A DNA stretch of 64,000 nt from Alistipes sp. (GCA_017646625.1 JAGCMF010000037.1:1-64000), one strand, 5' to 3'; positions 16,249-24,905 are shown, counted from the stretch's first letter. The notes: generated by a model from the letters alone, not told the origin. Numbers and translations: made by a program.

Positions 16249-16359
16249 AGTGGCGAGAGAGTACAACATGCTGTACATCGTGTATGCTTTGTTGGGTGTT
16301 GGTAAGCTTGCTTGCCACGCCCAACAAACCACACACAGGCTACGCCTCCTCTCGCCACT
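16249..16359. other. Highly palindromic non-coding segment
   Basis: AGTGGCGAGAG (16249-16259) pairs perfectly with CTCTCGCCACT (16349-16359). Inside, GTACA/TGTAC (16261-16276) forms a short hairpin and TTTGTTGGG/CCCAACAAA closes a longer one that continues TGGTAAG/CTTGCCA. The whole would fold as a three-way junction of 111 nt. The further stretch 16360-16476 holds GCGCGAAC/GTTCGCGC (16403-16410, 16454-16461) and no gene. It may be the remnant of an older element or a structured RNA. Confidence 0.5.
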
Positions 16360-16476
16360 CTATCCTTACCCATCTCCGCGGTGCTCACCTTAATATGCGG
16401 TTGCGCGAACATGATAATATTTATTACTCGACCTTATGGTCTCCGCTTTATGGTGTTCGCGCTAGTGCTTCGCACT

Positions 16477-16498
16477 TCGACCCCAGCTCTGGGTACTG
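16477..16498 (+). other. Third tRNA-Leu 3' end remnant (older attachment scar)
   Basis: These 22 bases match the T arm and acceptor of tRNA-Leu (9370-9391) with one difference (CCCAG for CCCGG). No tRNA body precedes it. It marks an earlier integration event whose cargo has shrunk to 16206-16476. Confidence 0.75.
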
Positions 16499-16501
16499 AA
16501 G

Positions 16502-16540
16502 CGGGGAAAGTTGAAAACCTTTCCTCGATTTTATTTTTTA
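16502..16540 (+). terminator. Oldest tRNA-Leu terminator
   Basis: CGGGGAAAG (16502-16510) pairs with CTTTCCTCG (16519-16527) with one G-T wobble, followed by ATTTTATTTTTT. It sits four bases after the third tRNA 3' end copy. Confidence 0.75.
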
Positions 16541-16616
16541 ATCCCACACCGGAATTTACGACTGATTCCAAATAAACCCCGCATCTCTTTGAAACTACCA
16601 TAGAAGCAACAGGACA

Positions 16617-16654
16617 CAAAAAAAAACCTTGCTACAATTGCTTGTAACAAGGTT
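16617..16654 (-). terminator. Terminator of tRNA-His
   Basis: On the minus strand AACCTTG-TTACAA and TTGTAG-CAAGGTT pair (16625-16654) and are followed by a run of Ts. Confidence 0.85.
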
Positions 16655-16658
16655 TCAG

Positions 16659-16733
16659 GGTGGAAGATGGGATTCGAACCCACGACCTTAGGAACCACAA
16701 TCCTCTACTCTAACCGACTGAGCTACATCCACC
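16659..16733 (-). tRNA. tRNA-His (anticodon GTG)
   Basis: The acceptor GTGGATG pairs with CTTCCAC with one T-T mismatch, and an encoded extra G at position -1 (16733) faces the discriminator C, as expected for tRNA-His. The D arm is GCTCAGTCGGTTAGAG, the anticodon loop TTGTGGT has GTG at 16696-16698, and the T loop is TTCGAAT. Confidence 0.95.
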
Positions 16734-16758
16734 ATTTGATTCTTTTCTGAATCGGGTG

Positions 16759-16789
16759 CAAATATACACACTTTTTTCTATATTGCAAA
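16759..16789 (-). promoter_or_regulatory. tRNA-His promoter (TTTG-N19-TATATTTG)
   Basis: On the minus strand TTTG (16789-16786) and TATATTTG (16766-16759) are 19 bp apart, the same arrangement as for tRNA-Leu. Confidence 0.85.
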
Positions 16790-16882
16790 ACTTTTAGCAA
16801 TAATTTTGTAAATATTTCTACTGATAGCCGCTATTTACCGCAATGAGCATGGGTGGGGATAAAATTAATAATAGTTAGATAA

Positions 16883-18859
16883 CTACTTCTTACTCTTAAG
16901 AGCTCTCTCTATCTCCATATGTTTAGCAAAGTTACTATGGTAGCCAAGTCTCTCCGTCTCTACGACCCTCACAACCTGGCTTACAACAGCATCACTCTCG
17001 GCCTTCGACATACCCTTATTGGCAAACGATATCTCATGCTTACCTGTAACAAGTCGACCATCAATATCTATCAAGTCTCTACGGTTAGCAGGCGCAAGAA
17101 TATTACGGTCAGCAACACATGTGTCATTAAGAGCCGAAGGGGTAACATTAGCCTCATTCATGCCATTCGATGGTATAACCTCAATATCCTTAAGTCTATC
17201 ATCATATCGCACCCTCTCATATCCAACCTTTTCACCATCATCAGAGTATCGAGGAATTGTAATTGGCTCCTCGGTATCATAGTTTAGTACATAGCCCTCG
17301 CCATCGACCTTTATTTTACCAGTAACTACGCTATCACGATTATTATACGTAGACTTATCAGGCGTATCTCCCTCATAGAATATGGGTAACTGATAGTCGG
17401 TTTTTGCAGCCAGACGGTCAAGAGGCTTACTATCACTCCAGAAAGCACCCACAGCACCATCCTTGGTAGCTCTATATAGTGTTATCTCGCGGATATCTCC
17501 ATCGGTAACGTCTGTGTCTACACCAGCATCCATTACAAGGCCATCATCCTCTGAAGGCATGAAATCCTCCTCTACCAACTCTCCATCAGCATAGAACTCC
17601 GCAGCAGCATCCTGCGACGCATCATCTATATTGCTATCTGCACACTCTTGCGCATAGTCTGCTATATACTCATCCGCAAGCACCCTCTCGGCATATCTAT
17701 CATCCTCCTCGACAACATCCTCTTCGGTGGGCTTCGCCTCTTCTTCAGACACCTCTGTAGTAGACTCCGACGTCTCGCCATCTACCTGCTCCTCTAACAC
17801 CTCATCCTCTACATCGGCAATCTCCGCTACAGGCTCCTCATCGGTATTGACATCAGGAGTATTCTCTACACTCTCATCGGCGGTCTCTATAGAAGCCTCT
17901 TCGGCACTCTCCGTTGGGGTCTCATCCTCTGGCTGCACCTCTTTACTATCTACACCACCCTCTTGCGTCTCGTTATCCGACTTATCTACATCATCACGAG
18001 TATCAGGTTCTGTATCAGGGTATACCTCATTATTTTGGTCATCAACACCATCACTATCGACCTCCTCGTTAGCCTTATCATCATGTTCTTCATCATCCAT
18101 AGTTGGAGACTCATCCTCCCCTCTCTCCTCTACTTGAGCATCGGGTTGCGCGCCATCCGTGATCTCATCAACGCTACCCTCCTGCAGTTCCTCATGGGTA
18201 TCCTGATGCTCCTCTTCCGTTCTCTTGTCAGCCTCCTCTTCTGCACGGCGAGTCTCTTCACTCTCCTCCTCACGTCGTTTAGCAGCCTCCTCTTCCTCTG
18301 CACGCCTTATCTCTTCCTCCTCTTCCTCACGCCTTCTCTCATTCTCCTCTTCCTCGCGTTGTCTCACTTTCTCTTCCTCCTCTGCACGACGTTTCTGATC
18401 CTCCTCTTCCTCTTCGCGCCTTCTCTCATTCTCTTCATCCTCTTCCTCGCGCTGCCTCTTCTCCTCTTCCAATCTCTCCTCTTCGGCTATTCTCTCCTCT
18501 TCCTCCTCATCATCACCAAACACCTCCTTAATCTCATCGGTTATGTGGGGAGTCTTTTTATCCTCTTCCTCCTCTTCATCATCCTCATCGAAGGCATCTG
18601 AATCGATAGGATGCTGCGGATATTGAGGTTCCTCCTCTTCATCATACACACCATTGTCATCATCCTCCTCTTGAGGTATATAGGTATGACGACCCCTGGT
18701 GCGTGGCTCACGACCAGTATCCGATTCTCCGCCACCACTTACATCATCGTCATCATCGCATTTCGGTTCCTCGTCCACCTCGTCTGAAAAATCTTCAACC
18801 TCCACTACATCAGTCATCTTGTCAATCTGATCATTATTCAACTCTGAATCGCCTATCAT
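16883..18859 (-). CDS. Hyperacidic protein with Glu/Arg-rich helix and C-terminal domain
   Basis: A 658-residue protein without signal peptide or membrane segment. Residues 1-110 are acidic and disordered. Residues about 113-220 are an almost pure Glu/Arg/Lys stretch with RREEEEEE-type repeats, resembling single alpha-helix or caldesmon-like coiled segments. Residues about 220-455 are acidic Asp/Glu/Thr/Ser-rich. The C-terminal 200 residues look globular. They begin EITLYRATKDGAVGAFWSD (458-476), which recalls the first strand and Arg of some ADP-ribosyltransferase-like domains, but no later catalytic Glu motif is clear. Function is unknown. It is a lone gene between tRNA-His and the nuclease. 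Confidence 0.75.
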   Translation of the reverse strand: MIGDSELNNDQIDKMTDVVEVEDFSDEVDEEPKCDDDDDVSGGGESDTGREPRTRGRHTYIPQEEDDDNGVYDEEEEPQYPQHPIDSDAFDEDDEEEEEDKKTPHITDEIKEVFGDDEEEEERIAEEERLEEEKRQREEEDEENERRREEEEEDQKRRAEEEEKVRQREEEENERRREEEEEEIRRAEEEEAAKRREEESEETRRAEEEADKRTEEEHQDTHEELQEGSVDEITDGAQPDAQVEERGEDESPTMDDEEHDDKANEEVDSDGVDDQNNEVYPDTEPDTRDDVDKSDNETQEGGVDSKEVQPEDETPTESAEEASIETADESVENTPDVNTDEEPVAEIADVEDEVLEEQVDGETSESTTEVSEEEAKPTEEDVVEEDDRYAERVLADEYIADYAQECADSNIDDASQDAAAEFYADGELVEEDFMPSEDDGLVMDAGVDTDVTDGDIREITLYRATKDGAVGAFWSDSKPLDRLAAKTDYQLPIFYEGDTPDKSTYNNRDSVVTGKIKVDGEGYVLNYDTEEPITIPRYSDDGEKVGYERVRYDDRLKDIEVIPSNGMNEANVTPSALNDTCVADRNILAPANRRDLIDIDGRLVTGKHEISFANKGMSKAESDAVVSQVVRVVETERLGYHSNFAKHMEIERALKSKK

Positions 18860-18940
18860 AATTGTAAGGTGTTAGTGTTTACGACAAAAGGTTAGCACAA
18901 TGCAAATAGCATGGCTAACCTCTGCGTATCTCTACTTTAG

Positions 18941-19708
18941 TTAGTATATCTCCTCAAGTATTGCTGCAAGGCGCACACCGCCCTTAAGGAACTGATTCTC
19001 GATTACAGGAGCATAGTGTGCCACATAGTCGTACGATAGATTCTGACCCGTAGTAGACGACTCGTATATATCGCGTGCAAGTGCTACGGTCTCCTCAATC
19101 CAATCATTAGGCGTTCCCTGTGCCATAGCCTTCTTATCACGTTTCGACACCCTATCTACTTGATAAGCCCACTCTGTGTGACTCCAGCGGTGTGCCGACT
19201 CAACAATCTCACTATCCCACACCGAGTGAAGCCTCTTCTGCGAGTTGAAGTACTTAACTTTTGTGCCGTTACCACCTCTATCACTCTTATATCCCGCATG
19301 CATAGGGCAGTGCATATCACCCACAAGGTGAATGAGCATCATCAAATCTGCTCGTTCCTCCTCTATTGTGAGCTCACCACTCTTCAGACGTTCAATAATG
19401 CTATTTATAGCAGTTACAATATCGCCCTTGGGATCCTTCTGCGAGGCAGCATATGTACCCTCATCAGGGTCAACATTCACATAGTGCCATGTCTTGGTGT
19501 AGGCATACTCATCCGTATGACTCGCATTATCCATCCAGTTAGCTACATATACCAAAGAGTGACCTTCGAGCACCTCCATCACCCTCTTTAGGGTGCTCTT
19601 CGACAGATTCTGCTCGGCGATATACGCCACGGTATCATGACCCTTGGGACCCCAAGCAAATGTCATTGCGGGGATGAGTGCTGCAATTATAAATAGTATT
19701 CTGCGCAT
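18941..19708 (-). CDS. S1/P1-type zinc nuclease, secreted
   Basis: A 255-residue protein with a signal peptide cleaved before Trp19 (MTFA-WGPKGH). In this family the new N-terminal Trp ligates zinc, so cleavage is part of maturation. All nine trinuclear zinc ligands appear: Trp19, His24, Asp60, His75, His127, Asp131, His137, His161 and Asp165 (motifs WGPKGH, WMD, WHYV, HLVGDMHCPMH, HSVWD). It hydrolyses single-stranded nucleic acid or 3'-nucleotides, here presumably in the periplasm for nutrient scavenging. It is a single gene with about 80 bp to the acidic protein gene downstream. Confidence 0.92.
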   Translation of the reverse strand: MRRILFIIAALIPAMTFAWGPKGHDTVAYIAEQNLSKSTLKRVMEVLEGHSLVYVANWMDNASHTDEYAYTKTWHYVNVDPDEGTYAASQKDPKGDIVTAINSIIERLKSGELTIEEERADLMMLIHLVGDMHCPMHAGYKSDRGGNGTKVKYFNSQKRLHSVWDSEIVESAHRWSHTEWAYQVDRVSKRDKKAMAQGTPNDWIEETVALARDIYESSTTGQNLSYDYVAHYAPVIENQFLKGGVRLAAILEEIY

Positions 19709-19784
19709 TTTTTTTAATATTAAGGTTATACTTTTGCAAATATACTCATTTTATCTCTAATATCAAATATGATTTTCTATCAAA

Positions 19785-19833
19785 AAAGTTACTCCCCGAA
19801 TGTGATATAGGTTGAATATCGCCATTCGGGGAG
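19785..19833 (-). terminator. Terminator of rho
   Basis: CTCCCCGAATG (19792-19802) and CATTCGGGGAG (19823-19833) form an 11 bp stem. On the minus strand it is followed within a few bases by TTTTTT. Confidence 0.8.
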
Positions 19834-19865
19834 TAGGATATTTGCTACTGCGACAATTTGTACAA

Positions 19866-21596
19866 CTACTGATTCATAGTTGCCAGGAGTTCATCATTAT
19901 CGCGTGTTAGGTTCATCTGCTTCTGCAAGAACTCCATTGCCTCGACAGGCGTCATATCGGCAAGGTGCTTACGCATTATCCATGTGCGCTGCATGACACT
20001 CTGCGAGAGGAGCAAGTCCTCGCGACGAGTGCCAGATGCTACAACATCAACAGCTGGGTATATACGTTTGTTGGCAAGCTTTCTATCGAGCTGAAGCTCC
20101 ATGTTACCAGTACCCTTGAACTCCTCGAAGATAACCTCATCCATCTTCGAGCCTGTATCTATAAGGGCAGTGGCGATGATTGTAAGAGAGCCCTTCTCCT
20201 CGGTGTTACGTGCAGCACCAAAGAAGCGCTTTGGTTTATGTAGTGCGTTAGCATCAACACCACCAGATAGCACCTTACCTGATGCTGGCTGCACAGAGTT
20301 ATAGGCACGTGCAAGACGTGTAATAGAGTCGAGGAAGATAATCACATCGTGGCCACTCTCCACCATTCTCTTTGCCTTCTCAAGCACCATCTCTGCGACC
20401 TTCACATGGCGCGATGCCTGCTCATCAAATGTAGATGCTACAACCTCGGCCTTCACGTGGCGCGCCATCTCGGTAACCTCCTCGGGACGTTCGTCGATGA
20501 GCAATACAATCATGTAAGCCTCGGGATGGTTATCGGCAATAGCATTAGCAATAGACTGTAAGAGCATTGTCTTACCCGTTTTTGGTTGTGCCACAATCAA
20601 TGCACGCTGACCCTTGCCTATAGGAGCAAAGAGGTCGATTATACGGTTAGACTTTGTGTTGTGGCCATTACCCGTGAGGTTAAACTTCTCCGATGGGAAT
20701 AGTGGTGTAAGATACTCAAACTGCTGACGGTCACGTATAATATCTGGCTTAAGGCCATTGATAAGGTCTACATGTACCAGCGGGAAGTACTTCTCGCCCT
20801 CCTTTGGTGGGCGTATAGTACCACTCACCGTATCACCCGCCTTAAGACCGAAGAGCTTAATCTGCGATGGTGATACATATACATCATCTGGCGAGTTGAG
20901 GTAGTTATAGTCTGCAGAACGCAAGAAACCAAAGCCATCAGGCATGACCTCGAGAACACCCTCACCCTCAATCACCGCGGTGAAGTCATCCTTGGTTATA
21001 GTCTCTGCATCCTCCTCACCTATGCCTTCGTAGTCGTCATCGCCATCAAAGAGCTCCTCACCATAAATGAGATCCTCCTCGCCAGAGCTATAAGACTCCT
21101 CCTCTACCGACTTATCATCAACATCTTCACTATAACCACTCTGCGATACAGTCTCCTCCTCGGCAATCACCTCCTCGGCAATCACCTCCTCATGATTGTT
21201 ATGCGCCATATGCTTGGGACGTCTGCCACGACGCTTTGGAGCATGCTGAACAGATGGCTCCTTCACTGCAGTCTGCTCGGCATCTGTTGCCTGCTTAACC
21301 TCCTGTTCATCCACCTGTACTGAAGCATCCACCATCACTGGATCCTGCTGTGCCGACCTATTATCCTTTACCTTGACACTACTCATGCGTGGGCGACGGC
21401 CTCGCTTTGCGGGAGCCTCGACAGACTCATATCTAACCTCCTCCGCACTCTCCTGTTGTGCGCCGTCTGTTGTAACCGCGATAATCCTATCGAGCAACTC
21501 ACGCTTCTTCATATTGGATGGAGTAACACCAAGCACCTTCGCTATTTCGCGCAACTCGAGAATGGTTTTACTCTCTAATGCTGTAATATCTTGCAT
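19866..21596 (-). CDS. rho: Transcription termination factor Rho with long disordered insert
   Basis: Hexameric RNA-dependent ATPase that ends transcription. I choose the ATG at 21596 (576 residues); a longer frame would need TTG. A Rho N-terminal helical motif comes first. A charged segment of about 150 residues follows, with KRGRRPR and KRRGRRPK basic patches and long acidic runs. Then comes the RNA-binding cold-shock-like domain ([10 protein letters not shown]) and the ATPase core with Walker A (AQPKTGKT), [25 protein letters not shown] and the secondary RNA-binding region. Such insertions are known for Bacteroidota Rho, where they have been linked to condensate formation. It is monocistronic. 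Confidence 0.96.
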   Translation of the reverse strand: MQDITALESKTILELREIAKVLGVTPSNMKKRELLDRIIAVTTDGAQQESAEEVRYESVEAPAKRGRRPRMSSVKVKDNRSAQQDPVMVDASVQVDEQEVKQATDAEQTAVKEPSVQHAPKRRGRRPKHMAHNNHEEVIAEEVIAEEETVSQSGYSEDVDDKSVEEESYSSGEEDLIYGEELFDGDDDYEGIGEEDAETITKDDFTAVIEGEGVLEVMPDGFGFLRSADYNYLNSPDDVYVSPSQIKLFGLKAGDTVSGTIRPPKEGEKYFPLVHVDLINGLKPDIIRDRQQFEYLTPLFPSEKFNLTGNGHNTKSNRIIDLFAPIGKGQRALIVAQPKTGKTMLLQSIANAIADNHPEAYMIVLLIDERPEEVTEMARHVKAEVVASTFDEQASRHVKVAEMVLEKAKRMVESGHDVIIFLDSITRLARAYNSVQPASGKVLSGGVDANALHKPKRFFGAARNTEEKGSLTIIATALIDTGSKMDEVIFEEFKGTGNMELQLDRKLANKRIYPAVDVVASGTRREDLLLSQSVMQRTWIMRKHLADMTPVEAMEFLQKQMNLTRDNDELLATMNQ

Positions 21597-21661
21597 ATGT
21601 CTGTAATTGATTTTCGTAGTAATCCGTGGCAATCACGGCGCATGTGAATACATACGTACTG

Positions 21662-21691
21662 CAAATTTAATGCTTTTTTCGGAAATGCAAA
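21662..21691 (-). promoter_or_regulatory. rho promoter
   Basis: Minus-strand TAAATTTG (21669-21662) with TTTG (21691-21688) 18 bp upstream. The 5' leader to the ATG at 21596 would be about 60 nt. Confidence 0.55.
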
Positions 21692-21756
21692 AATGTTTTT
21701 TAATTTTATTTGCATGCATGTAGCATATTATAGTCTCTGTTTTTATACTCTCGAAC

Positions 21757-21786
21757 TTGTTTGTTGAGAAAAATTAGCTATCTTTG
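21757..21786 (+). promoter_or_regulatory. Promoter of the BspA locus leader (TTG-N19-TATCTTTG)
   Basis: TTG (21757-21759) and TATCTTTG (21779-21786) are 19 bp apart. The following TAGTGAC is identical to that after the promoter at 56752-56759. Confidence 0.75.
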
Positions 21787-21807
21787 TAGTGACATATTAA
21801 TTACGCG

Positions 21808-21982
21808 GAAAGTGTAAGTTTATTCTCGGATTACGAACGTAGGAAATTCGACAAGCAAGAGAATGAGCAGACATCTTCCCGCGTCATACCTACATATTAG
21901 GTATGGCGTGGGCTGTTGCTTATTTATTGCTAAGGTCTCCTACACCTGTAATCCTAAAATAAGTCTTCAGTGCCACGCTTTC
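21808..21982 (+). ncRNA. Structured leader RNA, copy 1
   Basis: GAAAGTGT (21808-21815) pairs with ACGCTTTC (21975-21982) including one G-T wobble. Next, GGATTAC (21828-21834) pairs with GTAATCC (21948-21954). After a 4/4 internal loop, GTAGG (21839-21843) pairs with CCTAC (21939-21943). An apical hairpin CGTCATACCTA/TAGGTATGGCG lies at 21882-21908. The same ladder with different sequences is at 56802-56994. It lies between a promoter and the small ORF that precedes the BspA-like gene. It could be a cis-acting leader or a free RNA; I could not assign it to a named family. The rest of 21640-22052 holds no other gene. Confidence 0.65.
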
Positions 21983-22052
21983 TTTGTTTGTATAAATCAC
22001 TATCATGGCGCTGGGTAGTTTTGAAAGATTATTAACTCAAAACATATAAACT

Positions 22053-22181
22053 ATGGGCAAAAAATTCTATCTACCCTACCTCGCACCCGATGTCGAGGTT
22101 GTAACCATTGCCGTAGAGCAGGGCTTTTCGGTTTCATCAAATGTTGAAGATCCCTTTGAGGATACAGAACAGGAGTGGTAA
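22053..22181 (+). CDS. Small acidic peptide before BspA-like gene, 42 aa
   Basis: Starts MGKKFYLPYLAPDVEVVTIA and ends EDPFEDTEQEW. It has an N-terminal basic and aromatic motif (KKFYLPYLAPDVEVV) of the kind common to short Bacteroidales ORFs placed before surface lipoprotein genes, and an acidic C-terminus. It starts 70 bases after the leader RNA and ends 28 bases before the lipoprotein gene, so the two are probably one transcript. No signal peptide is seen. The function is unknown; a leader-type or export-related role would be a guess. Confidence 0.65.
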   Translation: MGKKFYLPYLAPDVEVVTIAVEQGFSVSSNVEDPFEDTEQEW

Positions 22182-22209
22182 CATTTACAAACATTTATAA
22201 TTAAACACT

Positions 22210-24150
22210 ATGAGAAAACATTTACTTTTCATGTTCGCTGTCGTGGCATTCGCGGCGTGCGAACAAGCTCCTATTGAGGAGCAGTCAGTTATTTGCCAGG
22301 AGGTTCCCGAGACTATCACCGTCGGCTTCGAAGGTAATGACGAGACCCGTATTCAGCTCAACGAGGCGCAGAAGACCGTATGGAACAGCGGTGACGAGGT
22401 CTCTGTGTTCTACAAGAACGATGCAAATCAGAAGTATGAGTACAGAGGCGAGACTGGCGCACGTACCGCAGAGCTGCACAGAGTAAGTGCTGGCAGTTCA
22501 ACCACTAAGATGGGATATGTCGTTGTGGCATACCCCTATAACGAGGAGTACATCATCTCGCCCGCAACTGGCAATCTTGAGACTATGTTACCCGCTGTGC
22601 AGCACTACGCTGTTGATAGTTATGGCGTTGGTGACAACCTTATGGTCTCATGTGGGGAGTTTACGCAGTTCTCATTGAAGAACGTTTGCGGTTGGCTTAA
22701 GTTGCAGCTTACGGGCAATGGCGAGGTTGTTAAAGGCATTAAGTTCAGAGGTAATAATGGCGAGCAGGTCGCAGGTCTCATCCACGTGGATACCAAGAGT
22801 GCCGAGGCTACACTCTACTCCGAGGAGGTTACTCCCGATGACAATGGCAATGCCAATGGCAGCCTTGTTATCGATGGCGCAATGGCTACGGAGGTAATGT
22901 TATATTGCGATGAAGGTGTTACACTCTCGAACGAGGCTACAGCCTTCTATATCGCATTGCCTCCACAAACATTTGAAGAGGGTTTCACTGTAGATGTCAT
23001 CTGCACTGATGGCACGATGATGGCTAAATCTTCGGATAAGAAACTAACTATCGAACGTAACCATATCCAGCCTATGGCGGCTTTTGAGTTTGCTACCACT
23101 GGCACAACAGATGTCCCAACTGAACCCGAAAACCCAGCAAATCCCAATCTTCCATCGAACGAGAATAATAAGATTTACTATACCACTACTGATGGAAAAA
23201 AGATGTTCCCTTACGAGAGTGGTGGAGCAACATTTGGTGCTATCCTAATATCAAATATTTATAAGGATGGCGTTGGTGTTATGACTTTTGATGATGATGT
23301 AACTATGATTGGAGATGATGCATTCGATTCTTGCACCAGCCTCACAAGTGTAACTATCCCCGATAGTGCAACAACGATTGGAAATTCTGCATTCGATTCT
23401 TGCACCAGCCTCACAAGTGTAACTATCCCCGATAGTGTAATAACGATTGGAATTTATGCATTCTGTTATTGCTCTAGCCTCACAAGTGTAACTATCCCCG
23501 ATAGTGTAACAACGATTGGAGATATGGCATTTGCTCATTGCTCTGGCCTCACAAGTGTAACTATCCCCGATAGTGTAACGACGATTGAAGAGCAAGCATT
23601 CTATAATTGCGGTAGCCTCACAAGTGTAACTATTGGTGATAGTGTAACAACGATTGGAAATGGTGCATTCCAATATTGCTCTAGCCTTGCTGAGTTTAAT
23701 GGCAAGTTTGCAGAGGACAATGGTAGAATATTAGTTGTTGATGGTACATTGGTAGCCTTTGCTCTTGCAGGTCTTACTGAGTATACTATCCCCGATAGTG
23801 TAACAACGATTGGAGATATGGCATTTGCTCATTGCTCTAGCCTCACAAGTGTAACTATCCCCGATAGTGTAACAACGATTGGAGAGGATGCATTCTATTC
23901 TTGCGATAGCCTCACAAGTGTAACTATCCCCGATAGTGTAACAACGATTGGAAACTCTGCATTTGCTTCTTGCAATAGCCTCAAAAGTGTATATTGCAAG
24001 GCTACTACACCCCCGGTACTGGGTTATGACATTTTCTACAAAAACGGCAGTGGTCGCAAGATTTATGTACCTGTAGAGTCGGTAGAGGCATATAAGAGTG
24101 CAGATGGTTGGGAGGATTATGATGACTCTATTGTCGGCTATGACTTTTAG
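22210..24150 (+). CDS. BspA-like leucine-rich-repeat surface lipoprotein
   Basis: A 646-residue lipoprotein with lipobox FAAC (Cys17). Residues about 30-290 form a beta-rich, fimbrillin-like N-terminal region (TITVGFEGNDETRIQL, VWNSGDEVSVFY). A Pro/Asn linker (TEPENPANPNLPSNEN) follows. Residues about 360-600 are LRR_5/BspA repeats of 23 residues with the theme TSVTIPDSVTTIGxxAFxxCxSL, interrupted once by a short non-repeat island (EFNGKFAEDNGRILVVDG). A capping segment ends the protein. BspA proteins bind host matrix or other bacteria at the cell surface. The repeats are near-identical at DNA level, so copy number is likely to vary between strains. Confidence 0.9.
   Translation: MRKHLLFMFAVVAFAACEQAPIEEQSVICQEVPETITVGFEGNDETRIQLNEAQKTVWNSGDEVSVFYKNDANQKYEYRGETGARTAELHRVSAGSSTTKMGYVVVAYPYNEEYIISPATGNLETMLPAVQHYAVDSYGVGDNLMVSCGEFTQFSLKNVCGWLKLQLTGNGEVVKGIKFRGNNGEQVAGLIHVDTKSAEATLYSEEVTPDDNGNANGSLVIDGAMATEVMLYCDEGVTLSNEATAFYIALPPQTFEEGFTVDVICTDGTMMAKSSDKKLTIERNHIQPMAAFEFATTGTTDVPTEPENPANPNLPSNENNKIYYTTTDGKKMFPYESGGATFGAILISNIYKDGVGVMTFDDDVTMIGDDAFDSCTSLTSVTIPDSATTIGNSAFDSCTSLTSVTIPDSVITIGIYAFCYCSSLTSVTIPDSVTTIGDMAFAHCSGLTSVTIPDSVTTIEEQAFYNCGSLTSVTIGDSVTTIGNGAFQYCSSLAEFNGKFAEDNGRILVVDGTLVAFALAGLTEYTIPDSVTTIGDMAFAHCSSLTSVTIPDSVTTIGEDAFYSCDSLTSVTIPDSVTTIGNSAFASCNSLKSVYCKATTPPVLGYDIFYKNGSGRKIYVPVESVEAYKSADGWEDYDDSIVGYDF
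23320..23990 (+). repeat. 69 bp tandem repeats encoding BspA units
   Basis: Units of 69 bp share the core CTCACAAGTGTAACTATCCC followed by CGATAGTGTAACAACGATTG with few changes. The unit at 23519-23580 reappears almost unchanged at 23812-23875, pointing to recent duplication. The repeats are coding and in frame. Confidence 0.85.
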
Positions 24151-24205
24151 AATGGCGTGGTTGTAGAGTAATGCTTTGCTCTCGACTAATGATTTATCTC
24201 TCTTG

Positions 24206-24241
24206 ATATCTGCCGAGTGGTTTCGACTACTCGGCAGATAT
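24206..24241 (+). terminator. Terminator after BspA-like gene
   Basis: ATATCTGCCGAGT (24206-24218) pairs perfectly with ACTCGGCAGATAT (24229-24241). The U tract is weak. The rest of 24151-24398 is non-coding; a TACATTTG -7 box at 24367-24374 precedes the next gene. Confidence 0.75.
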
Positions 24242-24398
24242 GCTTTGGGTGCGTAGTGTAGAAAGTGCAGAATATTGCTACTCTTGCCGCTTCAACTACC
24301 CTATCGGACCTTTTACTATTAGCTCAATTTTTGTCGTGGAAATATGGCGATTTAACAAATTATTGCTACATTTGTGTCTAGTATAAAACACTACAACA

Positions 24399-24905
24399 AT
24401 GAATATAGTTTTTAAATATCGCATGTTAAGCGATGAGAGTGATAACTTCGTGCGCGACTTCGAGGTATATCCTAACATGACACTTCGTGAGTTTTCAAAC
24501 TTCATACTTGGTGCATTACACTACGACGACTGCATGGTATCGATATTTAAGTCTGATGCCGAGTGGCGCCCCGTAGAGGAGTTTGCCGACATAGATATGG
24601 GCGACGATATACCTGGTGCACCTCGTTGCATGGATAAGGTTATGCTCATGGAGGTAAATAGCGACTTCCACGATCGCCTCATATACACCTTCGACATGAT
24701 GAACAACCGTTCGTTCTACCTCGAACTACTCGACATGCAGCGCCCACAGAGCAACCTCACATATCCACGTGTAGCCTTCGAGCACGCCCCTGTGCCCGAC
24801 CAGTACGACCCAGAGGCGAATGAGGAGTGTGGCTCCATCTTCGATGAGATGATGAGTGACTATAATGAGTTTGATGGCGACGACAGCTACGACGATGAGT
24901 TCTAA
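24399..24905 (+). CDS. pRiA4b ORF-3-like protein
   Basis: A 168-residue acidic protein. The N-terminal 75 residues, with VFKYRMLSDESDNFVRDFEV and NMTLREFSNFILGALHYDD, resemble the pRiA4b ORF-3-like fold, a small family of unknown function common in Bacteroidota. The C-terminus is a strongly acidic tail (DEMMSDYNEFDGDDSYDDEF). No catalytic motif is visible. The gene overlaps the start of miaA by 11 bases, so the two are co-transcribed and probably translationally coupled. That linkage may point to a tRNA or nucleic-acid related role but proves nothing. Confidence 0.7.
   Translation: MNIVFKYRMLSDESDNFVRDFEVYPNMTLREFSNFILGALHYDDCMVSIFKSDAEWRPVEEFADIDMGDDIPGAPRCMDKVMLMEVNSDFHDRLIYTFDMMNNRSFYLELLDMQRPQSNLTYPRVAFEHAPVPDQYDPEANEECGSIFDEMMSDYNEFDGDDSYDDEF

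Noticed and set aside
17963..18601. 212-codon hydrophobic frame opposite the acidic protein
   Set aside because: The antisense of Glu/Arg codons reads as Leu/Ser/Phe and gives a false membrane protein.
23251..23673. 140-codon frame opposite the BspA repeats
   Set aside because: It is a mirror of the tandem repeat; repeats keep antisense frames open by chance.
23320..23990. CRISPR-like spacing of repeats
   Set aside because: The repeats are 69 bp coding units in frame with a leucine-rich-repeat protein; there are no spacers and no cas genes.
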